Source: a virus. From it: a stretch of 38,745 nucleotides of DNA. Below the pieces are notes generated by a model that was given only the letters and a program-made list of their open reading frames with translations, was not told the DNA's origin and searched no databases. This document shows positions 20,801 through 28,011 of this stretch, piece after piece. Each line of letters opens with the position of its first letter. The first letter of the stretch is position 1. The stretch lies in IMG/VR virus record IMGVR_UViG_3300020428_000032, positions 1-38,745 of that record; one strand, 5' to 3'. Position numbers and translations under genes: made by a program.

Positions 20801-23800
20801 CAGGTGACATTGTAATTTTCTTAGATCAATATTTTATATGTCTAAAGAAAACTAGTGCAGATGTACAAGATATTACAGATACTGAATATTGGGAAAATAT
20901 TAGCTGGAAGTACGGAAAAGATCCTGATTATAAAGGCGTTTGGGATAATACTTATAGGTATAACAAAGGATCTATTGTAAATTACAATAATACACTATAT
21001 AAAGCAAAAACTAATATTGCAGACAATGCAGCTTGGAATGCAACTAGTTGGGAAACGTTAACAGATAATATAGATTATACTGGTATGCTACCTAATAGAA
21101 CTAGTAACGCATTCTATGGAGAAAGTATATTTGATCCAATTCAAAACATAGATCAATTTAGTCAAGATTTTGATTTAAGTGCAGATGGTGATGTTTTAAT
21201 TACCACAAGTAAACAAGTTTTTACTGATAGTACACGTGATATTGCAGTAGTAGTGTATAGAGAAAATGGTGATAAATTCCAGTTCTCACAAAAAATTACA
21301 AACGCTAATACAGAAACCGGATGGGGCGACAAAGTAGCTTTGCATCCAGATGGAACAAGAATTGCAGTAAGTATTCCATTACTTGACCAAGTAAAAGCAA
21401 ATCAAGGTGCAGTGATTATCTATCAACAAGATACTAATGGTGTGTTTGGTACTGTAGTTGATCAAACCTTAGGGATTACAAGTCCGACACAGACACTATT
21501 GCCACCGCAAAACGAAGAGTCGGAAAAATATGGATATGAATTAAATTTTGGAAAAGATCATTTAGTTGTTGCTAGTTTAAATGGTGATCAGCAAATACCT
21601 ACAAGATTTGATACTTTCGAAGATTTACTACCAACAACTGGTGTTGAAGGCGGATCAAGATATGTACTTGATATTAATAGTACAATGAAAGAAGTTGCAA
21701 CAACATTTGATAAAAGCTTTACATCATTTAAGAATGTTAAAATGGATAAAGGCGTAGTGTATGTTTATGAAACATTAGGAGCTAACTTAATTCAGTCAGA
21801 GACGTTTACTTATCCTTTAACAATGACATCATTTGGTGAGCATTTATTTACACAAGATAATCATATATATGTTGGTATGCCACAGCAGTGGGGAGATGAT
21901 AGCACTACTATAGGTGATACTAGAGGTGCAGTAGTAGATTTTAGAAAGCCTTCTGGGGACAAAGCATGGAAGCAAATACGCAGAAGTGTTGCTCCAGTAG
22001 ATGTAGATAAAATAGCAGGAGCATTTTTATATAATAAACGCAACAATCAACTTATAACATATGTAGATTTTATTGATCCTGTACAAGGAAAAGTTGCAGG
22101 TATTGCAGAACAAGAAATAGATTATAAAGTTAAGTACGATCCTGCTTTTTATAACACAGGACAACTAGCAGATAATAATGTTGATCCTAACAGACATTGG
22201 GCCGAAAAATATGTAGGACGAGTATGGTGGAATATTAATAGTGCTAGGTTTGCTCATGCATATCAAGGCACAACAAACTTCCAAAAAAATACTTGGAATA
22301 CACAAATTGGTGACTCAGCTATAAATATTTACGAATGGGTTGAAAGTCCCTTCTTACCAGAAACTTGGGATAGTTTAGCTGATACTGCCCCTGGACTGAA
22401 ACGTGGTATAAGTGGTGTAAGTTTACACGGAAATACAAAATATACTACCAGGTTAGTATATGACCAGATTAGCAAAACTTTTAATAATCTATATTACTTC
22501 TGGGTAGAAAACAAAAAAACTATTCCGTCTGTTTCTCATAGATCTATAAGTTTAAAAAATATTGCAGCTTTAGTAGGCGATCCTGCAGGACAAAAATATA
22601 GATATTTAAGTTTTCTTTCAAAAGATAAATTTATGCTAACAAATTGTAATGATTTAATAAAAAATGATGACATCGTTTTAAATATTAAATTTACTAAAGA
22701 CTCGATAGAAAAACAACGTCAAAATAGTCATAATCAGTATCAAATACTTACTAAAGGATTAGAAACAAGTGTTGTTAATTCAGATATAGAGAAGAAATGG
22801 TTTGATAGTTTAGTTGGATTTGATTTACAGCAACGTGCAGTACCAGATACAAATGTTCCTGTTAGAAGTAGATACGGTGTACAAAACAGACCAAGACAAA
22901 GCATGTTTGTAAACAGAGCAGAAGCTTTAAAACAAACAATAGAAAGAATTAATGTAGTTTGTAAACAAAATCTACTTGCTGACGAATACGATCTTAACGA
23001 ACTTAATAAAGTAGAACCATTACCTACTTTACTAAGCGGAGAATATGATCATAAAGTTAGTACTTTCGAAGAAATAAGTCTTATTAGTACAAGCAAAATA
23101 ACACCTGCAAAATTAACACCTGTAGTACAAAACGGAAAAATTACAAATGTTATTATTGACGATACTGGTAGAGGATATAAATTTGTTCCAAAACTTACAC
23201 TTACTGGTGTAGGAAAAGATGCTGAGTTTGAAATTGAAATAGACACATTAGGAAAAATAACATCAGTTAAAATTTTAAATCAAGGTACTGGATACGATAA
23301 CAATACTAGAATTAGTGTAAGAAGATTTACAGTCTTAGTTGAGGCAGACAGTACAGTATTTAACAAATGGTCAATGTACGGTTGGAATGAGACTGAAGGT
23401 GTTTGGTTTAGAAGAAGTATACAAGACTATGACGTAACACAGTTTTGGAGTTACATTGATTGGTACGAAGATGGATATAATCAATTTACAGAAGTAGATG
23501 ATATTATTGATGGATCGTATTTGCTTACTAGTCTTGATAATAGGATCGGTGAAGTAGTTAAAATTACATCTGTAGGAACAGGTGGATGGTTGCTTTTAGA
23601 AAAAATAGCTGATGAAGACACGGAAGATTATACAGTAAACTATAAAACTATAGGTAGACAAAACGGTACAGTTCAATTTAATGATAAGCTATATGATTAT
23701 AGTAAAAATACAGTAGGATTTGATAACAGAAGTTTTGATAGCTACTTTTATGATAATACGCCGACTACAGAACTACGTATTATTATAAATGCAATTAAAA

Positions 23801-26800
23801 ATAATATTTTTGTAGGTACACTTGCAATAGAATACAATGAACTATTTTTTGCAACAATACGCTATGTGCTTGCTGAGCAAGCAGGTGCTGATTGGGTATT
23901 TAAAACTAGTTTTGTAAAAGCTAAACATAATTTAGGTCCGTTATATCAAGATAAAACTTTTAATAACAATAACCTTGCAAATTATGAATCTTATATAAAC
24001 GAAGTAAAACCTTATACAACAAATGTAAGAGAATTTATTAGTAACTATTCAAATATAGAACCAACAAATTCAACAGTAAGTGATTTTGATTTACCACCAG
24101 AATATAGTAAAGAATCAAAGTCTATAGTACCAAGTAAAGCTCAAGTAATTGATGGAGTTATAGTAAGTGCTCCTAATAGTGCGTCTGTGTATCCAAGAAA
24201 GCATTGGACGGAAAATAACGGATATCAAATTAAGGACATTGTAATTTCTGATCCAGGATCAGAATATACATATCCACCTACAATTAAATTTACAAGTACT
24301 GTAGGTTCCGGTGCTACTGCAAAAGCCTATATTGCATACGGTAAAATTACTAAAATAGAATTAACAAATGCAGGCTCTGGATATACAGTAGCCCCAACAG
24401 TAGTAATTGAAGGACCACAAGGTGAAACTGGCACGAAAGCAAAAGCTACAGCTATACTAGGAAATGGTGTTGTTAGAAGTCCTTATATTATTACTAAGTT
24501 TGATAGAGTATCGGGCAAAGTTTTTTATACAGCATTAATTGAAAACTATTATGATACTGGTACAGGTATTAAAACAGTTTACGATTTAAAATGGCCAATG
24601 GACTTGTCGTCGACAAAAGTAAAAGTTTATGTTGGTAAAGATAATGATTCATTAGTAGAACAACTAAGAAGTCAATATAGTTACGAAAATATTATTGACA
24701 CAACAAAATCGTATACTAGACAGCAAGGTCGTGTAACATTTACAACTCCTCCTGCTAATAACTCTGTAATTAAAATAGAATATTACAAGCCGTTAAGCTT
24801 ATTAACAGCAGAAGATAGAATAAATTTTGCTTACAATCCAACATCAGAAATGTACGGCAAAGATTTATCACAATTAATGACAGGTATTGATTATGGCGGA
24901 GTGCAAGTACGTAGTTTTGAATTTGATCAAGCATCGGGCTGGGATAGTAATGGTTGGTATACTGATAGTTGGGACACTTACGATAATACCTTTGAAGATC
25001 AAATATTTACATCAGACGGATCTACAAATGCTGTAATTTTAACTTCACCATTAGAAAATGGAATAATGTATAACTTTTATAGAAATGGTATTAGAATAGA
25101 TGATCCTAATTATGATGCAAGCACAGCTATTACTAATCCTACAGCGATAACAAATTCTATAATTGGAGATGGGACAACACAAGTTCTTGATTTAGAAGTA
25201 ATGGGTGTACGCTTATTAGACGGCGATATCTTTATTGTAAGAAAAACTACCAGTGATGGAAGTGTTCTTCCAGACGCTGATAGTTATGATACTGCATTGT
25301 CGGGTGGTGATCTTGCTTATAAAACAGCAACAGGAATTAAATCAGAAGATATTATTGTTGACGGCGACGGATTTGTTACACCGACAACAAGTGGCGGCCC
25401 GGAAGAATTAGTTCCAGGACAAGTACTTGACACTGTTGATATTAAAGTGTTTACAAGGGATAGTAACGGCCAAGGACAAATATACAGTCAAAGTTATATT
25501 ATGGATAGTAATACAACATACGGGTTAGGAGTTATACCTAAAACTGCACCAGCAATAATTGTAAAAGTTAATAATATTATTTTAGGTGATACAGAATATA
25601 CTATCGACTGGAATAATAACAATGTTACTATTCATACAGCAACTCCTGGTGCTGAACTTAATATAATCGCAATGGCACAAGGAGTACAAAAACTACTTGA
25701 TTTTGGACAAGGAGTGTCAGTGGCTGGACAGTCTGACTATTTAACTACAGTTGATTGGCAAAAAGACACTAGTGTTTTTGTAAGTGTTAACGGTGTTGCT
25801 ACAGATGTAGAAATATTTAATAGCGAAGACAGCGGTGCTCCTATTGCTAAGGTTGGAATTAGATTTAAAACACCAAGAGCTATCAGCGGAGAAAAAATAC
25901 ACTACTCTGTGTTTAGCGATGCAACAAAAGTAAATTATAGCCAGGTTAGTAAAGATAGCTTTACAGCAGATGGAACTACCCGTGCTTTTGATTTAGCAAC
26001 TGCTCCTTTTTATGCTAAACCTAATCAACACAATATAATTGTTAAAGTTGGAAACAAGATACTTAACCCAGGTTATAATATTCAACATACAGTAGAAGAT
26101 GGAAACAGAGAGTATAAAATTGAAACATATCAGCAATCAGTAGGTGCTAACTCTGCGTCTGATGTTAGAGTTTTTGTAGCAGGCGTGGAAAAGTTTACAC
26201 CAAATGAATGGAGATTTGACATTGCAAACAGTCAAATTGTACTTTCAGATGAAACTGGTTTAAACGGAGATACTGTAGAAATATTTGCAATCACAGATGG
26301 TGAATATACTATCACAGGAAATACTGTAACTTTAGATACTGCACCTACGGAAAATACAAAAATAGAAATACTGCAATTTAGTAATCATGATTTACTAGGA
26401 ATAGAACGTATGAACTATGATGTTGTATCTAGAACATTACTACTATCAGAAGAAGTTGAACAAATTAATGACTATGCTAGATTAACAACTGGAGAAATTA
26501 AACTTAGGAAAAAAGCAGTCGATGCACAGTATGTTTGGGTAAGTGTAAATGGAGAACTACTTACTCCAAGCGTAGATTACTTTGTTACAGATGATCAAAT
26601 GAAAATACAGCTTGTACGCACTCCTAATCAAAACGATGTAATTGATATTATACATTTTGCTGAAAAAGTAAGTACGGCTAAGTTTGCTTATAGACAATTT
26701 AAAGATATGCTTAATAGAACACACTTCAAACGTTTAGACAAAGAAGCCACTACGTTGCGTGAGCCTCTTAACAGTTATGATTTAAGAATTGAAGTTGTTG

Positions 26801-27378
26801 ACGGTAGTTCATTATCAGAACCAAGTAAAGGACAAAATTTACCAGGTATTTTGTTTATAGGTAATGAACGTATTGAATATTTTGTTAAAGAAGGAAACAC
26901 GTTAAAACAATTACGTAGAGGAACTTTAGGCACTGGAGTAAAAGACACGTATCCAGTTACACAAAAAGTTTATGATCAAAATATAAGTAAGACAGTACCC
27001 TATAGAGATATGACACAAAGTCAAAGCTTTAATGGAAATGGAACAACGTCTACATTTACATTAGGGTTCGACGTAGGTACAATAAATGAAATAGAAGTGT
27101 TTGTTGCAGGAAAACGTTTAAGAAAAACAACTTTAGAGTCATTTAGTTTAACAAAGGACCTTGATAGTCCAGAAGGTGATGTAACTTTACCAAAAGAATT
27201 TGAATTCGATCAAGACTCAAATTCAATTACATTAGCTGATATACCTTTAGATAAAACCAAGGTTACAGTAGTTAAAAAGACTGGTCAAACATGGACAAAT
27301 GCAGGAGAAAAACTAGGAGACGCTGAAAATTCGATAGCACGATTCTTGCGAGCAGGAACTTCGGCGCTACCAGAATAA
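11887..27378 (+). CDS. giant 5163-aa baseplate/tail structural protein (gp7 position)
   Basis: A single uninterrupted frame of 15.5 kb. The N-terminus (residues 1-150: VDFLPKFFRTEANRKFLQGT, then YIGDFTEERENYQLEP and IDWDKFVNFREYYWLPNG) looks like the conserved head of very large structural proteins in marine T4-like phages, and it would anchor the protein in the baseplate. Visible modules follow. Residues about 175-335 are cupredoxin-like. Residues about 745-1000 hold beta units such as SIAVYLNGIQLTHNKDYTF. Five short 'Y..G..V' modules lie near 1584, 1842, 2355, 2970 and 3023. Seven FG-GAP-like blades lie between 2259 and 3360. 'GSGYT' repeats lie at about 3749-3812 and 4115-4180. From about 4550 to the end are repeated 'VFV.VNG' beta modules. 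No signal peptide or coiled coil stands out. Following gp6 with a 1-nt overlap it takes the place of T4 gp7 (1032 aa). No separate gp8-gp11 genes are visible, so it may also replace outer wedge parts; that is inference. Confidence 0.75.
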   Translation: MAYDKFQNESPLPAGKQVKKLSVDFLPKFFRTEANRKFLQGTMDQLIAPGVAEKLSGYIGRKTAKAYSPKDNYIGDFTEERENYQLEPAAVIKDNLDNVTFYKDYNDYINQLGVFGSNNKNHSRLNNQDTYAWNPNIDWDKFVNFREYYWLPNGPTSVAVRGQSKEVVSTYTVTLKDNTDNISYIFNDGLTSNPTIKLYKGQTYRFEIDTPGHPIAFSISRTFTPGSAVLTAGSEGLRGDGQFDGTLYGNNYDQGEYVVLPSSGSVTFEADENISTLYPTGITKYGEAGEVISVVYVDKGTIEFTVPENAPDRLYYISKNNIDTSGLIKIYDIAENSAINVTDEIIGKKNYTSANGVTLSNGMKLTFQGEVTPTKYDDSQWYVEGVGSQIKLINSKDLIIPAAYTESKLIPFDTDKFDELPFADAKAYATNKDYITVNRGSNDRNAWSRYNCWYHKDVILASETYNSLPTSLDETARAKRPIVEFEAGLKLNNFGVFAKDDVDLVDVFTKDVFSTIEGSSGYNIDGIDLAEGMRILFIADTDILVSGKIYKVKFITVNSKRQISLMEVADSIPQNLETVLVTQGEKYAGTSFHYNSTKWVQSQQKTANNQHPMFEVFDANANSFSDTTYYGSTTFIGSKIFSYKQGTGTNDSELGFPLSYRAITNSGDIVFNFDLLNDEFTYQTETEIFTQKIDAGYLKKYKSLTDFSYVNGFSSIPTSTRQMVIKQYDVTDIFNNNFEISAYKNAGNLNDLTAYVYVDDNLKFINTDYVIDRTNGFAKVIFNKNLTAGQYVTIKTNSLAEKIDGYYEFPHNLERNPLNEDITEFTLGETIDHVNSMIEDVQDFAGVFPGRSNLRDTGELDHFGKRFVKHSGPINLPLYHITNKNFNIVKALKYSKNEYSRFKRNFLDKAEKLGFDGPVKKHVDKILTELNKEKVKTEPFYFSDMLAYGDANKLEYTVLDTRTTTYPITDPFNLTSLSAKSIAVYLNGIQLTHNKDYTFNTDGYIEITCTKFVDDIIEIYEYESTDGSFVPATPTKTGLYPKYYPELTIDDSFIAKKPTGTGPFKVYGRTEQTTKSFKGKIGWFYPLYTSKEAAIAADSDSSNDTGSAHMHVFEGLSQVFYMPDTQMNHATNDDATIDEYPVGVAMIRGHDGSYVKAYKDYRDELLLDFERRIFNNIKVEYSTDLLDIHDFIGGEYRASEFTKNEVDSSLLSDFIQWLRSVNDDYTAHDFHDVNNSFTFNYSSAKTTQGNDLPGFWRGAYLHAYGTDRPNATPWEMLGFTMKPIWWEDTYGKAPYSGDNLVLWRDIEEGRIKKPGVAEVLSAKYARPGLTRHIPVDSQGRLKSPLDSGFAESFLSRQSTNGFKFGDVAPVENAWRRSSEFPFAALTAYLLNKPAKVMGLGFDVSRTKKNLVKQWVYSDTNKPIRIAEAKLPNTYKDDTRVLTCGLVNYIYNLVSSDVLTLYTDYKNNLLNLKNQIGFKIGGFSDTQKFNLILDSRSPTQQVDRDGVFVPQESFKIFTNTSSPLELAVYSGVAIEKAANGFIVRGYNNTSSSFEYYKPITGSSSINVTVGGISEETVNFRSNTPYAKGVVVQDNFDFYRVTKDFTSGEVFDTENLVKLVDLPIVGGKTAAFKQDFDLTTVHKLEYGKRLANSQEVIDFILGYNARLQEIGFSFNEVNQNTETVENWDNSCREFLFWTTQGWSSGTIITLSPAAEQVQFTKGFSVVDNLNDNFYDYSIFKADGQPLANEFYSFNRDGNSFALEAKNTDSGIYHVSLPLVQKEHVVLLENKTSFSDIIYEPKSGYRQDRIKVSGYRSDDWNGGLNLPGFIYDEANITDWTQWKDYKIGELVKYKQFYYVANTNIPGSKDFNSTFWYQLSKKPEPELRANLDYKAAQFTDFYDLDSDGFDNEQQKLAQHLIGYQKRQYLANIINDDISQFKFYRGYIADKGTMNALTKLFESLGDGTTSALDFYEEWAIQTGRYGATESVQQVEFNLQEDQFTEAPQPFELVNTLPETNFENVYRILPKDVYDKPLEYDHAPFPTKVISEKDEYIKTGGNVSEDDVQFVVGSISELSLGDVNTVSLGDYLWVTENDRDTWQVYQLIQTSARVTDATRRTDIVSTDGLTLIDLTLDRWADTIGDSVAPLVKTTDLVGVRGADEFNLTGIYAVNDEGINLNKVTVKTQASTPITDFTGQSFSLVKLRPVRVESLDLLNKSRYEVLEKQKVWVDSLDGDWGVIENNPVFKENQTMFNPSQFDSTSQQFGKVFTATQDNTSVFIGAPGDANGRIHYFRRTNEKNNLVLDNTLELESSEDLLDPSTAEFAKSISVSPDGEFLVVGMPGASNVKTKFKGEFDKAVTYAKGDIIKYRESLWKANREILPEISSQPFTTFDTYVNLAASADADSTTLQLLVAGDPGLSGNTTDHLLIRAPKDMYLGTSVGDTINLYWNTRSYAYPTLDNYVPFGGAITEITGNVITGSHIIQHKVDHILFVSTFVTLPTVGQVVTTTTGSATVCYVGTKADSAVVYLKDTNGIFSVSDELYIEEEIFVGFYTETSTYNTSTAVDGFWFINTGFQYSNAGTYYDTGRGLVYADVRLQSSARALNTYSNIQKAVGYIGAYVKNKNRASYITHLSYRGDPGGVEADQLSNKWIVRGDKEFTDTLTIGDTTEFRLYNLDNRVIDVVTPGFTYDIFNKQQTIVDLWDGYIDFTFDEFDFNGNVFEPVVGDIISDVQYPNDGQGGLAITTQTTSTAEVMFYRRNFNSVRVYVKALTGDWSKQNNIGKYSIQREANTTARGATDVARIMGTVADVENDIAVGTTTVGKLIVFEHSSQFNVSSNPEIIDEEYWFFNENTEQGISRLPNPPYSLNKDYKQVYHISAEATGTPGPGQEGAVAVFRRKPGGIYEKQYVFVSEHRKANRRFGKKVKIAQKGNYYTLAISSEGLGTRDDPGSIEFFRHGTKPTEQFQGSYQIRSYDPGDIVIFLDQYFICLKKTSADVQDITDTEYWENISWKYGKDPDYKGVWDNTYRYNKGSIVNYNNTLYKAKTNIADNAAWNATSWETLTDNIDYTGMLPNRTSNAFYGESIFDPIQNIDQFSQDFDLSADGDVLITTSKQVFTDSTRDIAVVVYRENGDKFQFSQKITNANTETGWGDKVALHPDGTRIAVSIPLLDQVKANQGAVIIYQQDTNGVFGTVVDQTLGITSPTQTLLPPQNEESEKYGYELNFGKDHLVVASLNGDQQIPTRFDTFEDLLPTTGVEGGSRYVLDINSTMKEVATTFDKSFTSFKNVKMDKGVVYVYETLGANLIQSETFTYPLTMTSFGEHLFTQDNHIYVGMPQQWGDDSTTIGDTRGAVVDFRKPSGDKAWKQIRRSVAPVDVDKIAGAFLYNKRNNQLITYVDFIDPVQGKVAGIAEQEIDYKVKYDPAFYNTGQLADNNVDPNRHWAEKYVGRVWWNINSARFAHAYQGTTNFQKNTWNTQIGDSAINIYEWVESPFLPETWDSLADTAPGLKRGISGVSLHGNTKYTTRLVYDQISKTFNNLYYFWVENKKTIPSVSHRSISLKNIAALVGDPAGQKYRYLSFLSKDKFMLTNCNDLIKNDDIVLNIKFTKDSIEKQRQNSHNQYQILTKGLETSVVNSDIEKKWFDSLVGFDLQQRAVPDTNVPVRSRYGVQNRPRQSMFVNRAEALKQTIERINVVCKQNLLADEYDLNELNKVEPLPTLLSGEYDHKVSTFEEISLISTSKITPAKLTPVVQNGKITNVIIDDTGRGYKFVPKLTLTGVGKDAEFEIEIDTLGKITSVKILNQGTGYDNNTRISVRRFTVLVEADSTVFNKWSMYGWNETEGVWFRRSIQDYDVTQFWSYIDWYEDGYNQFTEVDDIIDGSYLLTSLDNRIGEVVKITSVGTGGWLLLEKIADEDTEDYTVNYKTIGRQNGTVQFNDKLYDYSKNTVGFDNRSFDSYFYDNTPTTELRIIINAIKNNIFVGTLAIEYNELFFATIRYVLAEQAGADWVFKTSFVKAKHNLGPLYQDKTFNNNNLANYESYINEVKPYTTNVREFISNYSNIEPTNSTVSDFDLPPEYSKESKSIVPSKAQVIDGVIVSAPNSASVYPRKHWTENNGYQIKDIVISDPGSEYTYPPTIKFTSTVGSGATAKAYIAYGKITKIELTNAGSGYTVAPTVVIEGPQGETGTKAKATAILGNGVVRSPYIITKFDRVSGKVFYTALIENYYDTGTGIKTVYDLKWPMDLSSTKVKVYVGKDNDSLVEQLRSQYSYENIIDTTKSYTRQQGRVTFTTPPANNSVIKIEYYKPLSLLTAEDRINFAYNPTSEMYGKDLSQLMTGIDYGGVQVRSFEFDQASGWDSNGWYTDSWDTYDNTFEDQIFTSDGSTNAVILTSPLENGIMYNFYRNGIRIDDPNYDASTAITNPTAITNSIIGDGTTQVLDLEVMGVRLLDGDIFIVRKTTSDGSVLPDADSYDTALSGGDLAYKTATGIKSEDIIVDGDGFVTPTTSGGPEELVPGQVLDTVDIKVFTRDSNGQGQIYSQSYIMDSNTTYGLGVIPKTAPAIIVKVNNIILGDTEYTIDWNNNNVTIHTATPGAELNIIAMAQGVQKLLDFGQGVSVAGQSDYLTTVDWQKDTSVFVSVNGVATDVEIFNSEDSGAPIAKVGIRFKTPRAISGEKIHYSVFSDATKVNYSQVSKDSFTADGTTRAFDLATAPFYAKPNQHNIIVKVGNKILNPGYNIQHTVEDGNREYKIETYQQSVGANSASDVRVFVAGVEKFTPNEWRFDIANSQIVLSDETGLNGDTVEIFAITDGEYTITGNTVTLDTAPTENTKIEILQFSNHDLLGIERMNYDVVSRTLLLSEEVEQINDYARLTTGEIKLRKKAVDAQYVWVSVNGELLTPSVDYFVTDDQMKIQLVRTPNQNDVIDIIHFAEKVSTAKFAYRQFKDMLNRTHFKRLDKEATTLREPLNSYDLRIEVVDGSSLSEPSKGQNLPGILFIGNERIEYFVKEGNTLKQLRRGTLGTGVKDTYPVTQKVYDQNISKTVPYRDMTQSQSFNGNGTTSTFTLGFDVGTINEIEVFVAGKRLRKTTLESFSLTKDLDSPEGDVTLPKEFEFDQDSNSITLADIPLDKTKVTVVKKTGQTWTNAGEKLGDAENSIARFLRAGTSALPE

Positions 27379-27381
27379 ATA
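27375..27381 (+). promoter_or_regulatory. late promoter-like ATAAATA overlapping the giant gene's stop codon
   Basis: ATAAATA includes the TAA stop (27376-27378) of the giant gene and lies 16 nt before the ATG at 27398, with AGGAAA at 27388-27393 as ribosome binding site. A promoter here would let the fibre genes be expressed without reading through 15.5 kb. The motif is seen; its activity is inferred. Confidence 0.5.
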
Positions 27382-27397
27382 CAGTATAGGAAATACA

Positions 27398-28000
27398 ATG
27401 AGTGATAATATGCAAGATAAAAACGGAGTACTAGTTCAAGGTCATATAAAAATATTTGACCCAAAAACTGAGGAAATATTTGTAGATAAACGTAATGCGA
27501 TTCATTATGAAAATATGAGTATTGCGTTAGCTGAAAGTTTAAGTAACGCTGGAGCAGGATTTATATACGAAATGAGCTTCGGTAATGGCGGCACAAGTGT
27601 TGACCCAACTGGTATTATTACATATCTTACTCCTAACAGTACAGGTACAAACGCTGGTCTTTATAATCAGACGTATACAAAGGTTGTTGATGAAAAAAGT
27701 GTAAACAATACAGACTCAGCACGTAATAAAACCGAAATTAGACATGTAAGTGGTACAAACTATACAGATATTCTTGTAAGTTGTTTGTTAGATTACGGAG
27801 AGCCTAGCGGCCAAGATGCGTTTGATACTGCATCAAACACAGATAATTCTTATGTTTTTGACGAGTTAGGCCTTAGAAGTTATAGTGCTAGTGGAACAGG
27901 TAGACTTATTACGCATGTAATATTTCATCCAGTACAAAAATCATTGAACAGATTAATACAAATTGACTATACTGTTCGAGTACAGAGTTTAGCGGGATAA
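27398..28000 (+). CDS. conserved-type virion protein of unknown role, 200 aa
   Basis: A 200-residue protein without a family I can name. It opens with NGVLVQGHIKIFDPKTEEIF and KRNAIHYENMSIALAESLSN, a pattern I associate with small structural proteins of marine T4-like phages. A Gly-rich turn region (FGNGGTSVDPTG) follows, and residues 105-200 are beta-rich, closing with HVIFHPVQKSLNRLIQIDYT. The sequence does not resemble T4 gp8, although the gene lies where wedge proteins gp8-gp11 might be expected. It may be a connector between the giant baseplate protein and the fibres encoded next. Start codon choice is supported by AGGAAA, seven nt upstream. Confidence 0.65.
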   Translation: MSDNMQDKNGVLVQGHIKIFDPKTEEIFVDKRNAIHYENMSIALAESLSNAGAGFIYEMSFGNGGTSVDPTGIITYLTPNSTGTNAGLYNQTYTKVVDEKSVNNTDSARNKTEIRHVSGTNYTDILVSCLLDYGEPSGQDAFDTASNTDNSYVFDELGLRSYSASGTGRLITHVIFHPVQKSLNRLIQIDYTVRVQSLAG

Positions 28001-28011
28001 GGGGATAATAA

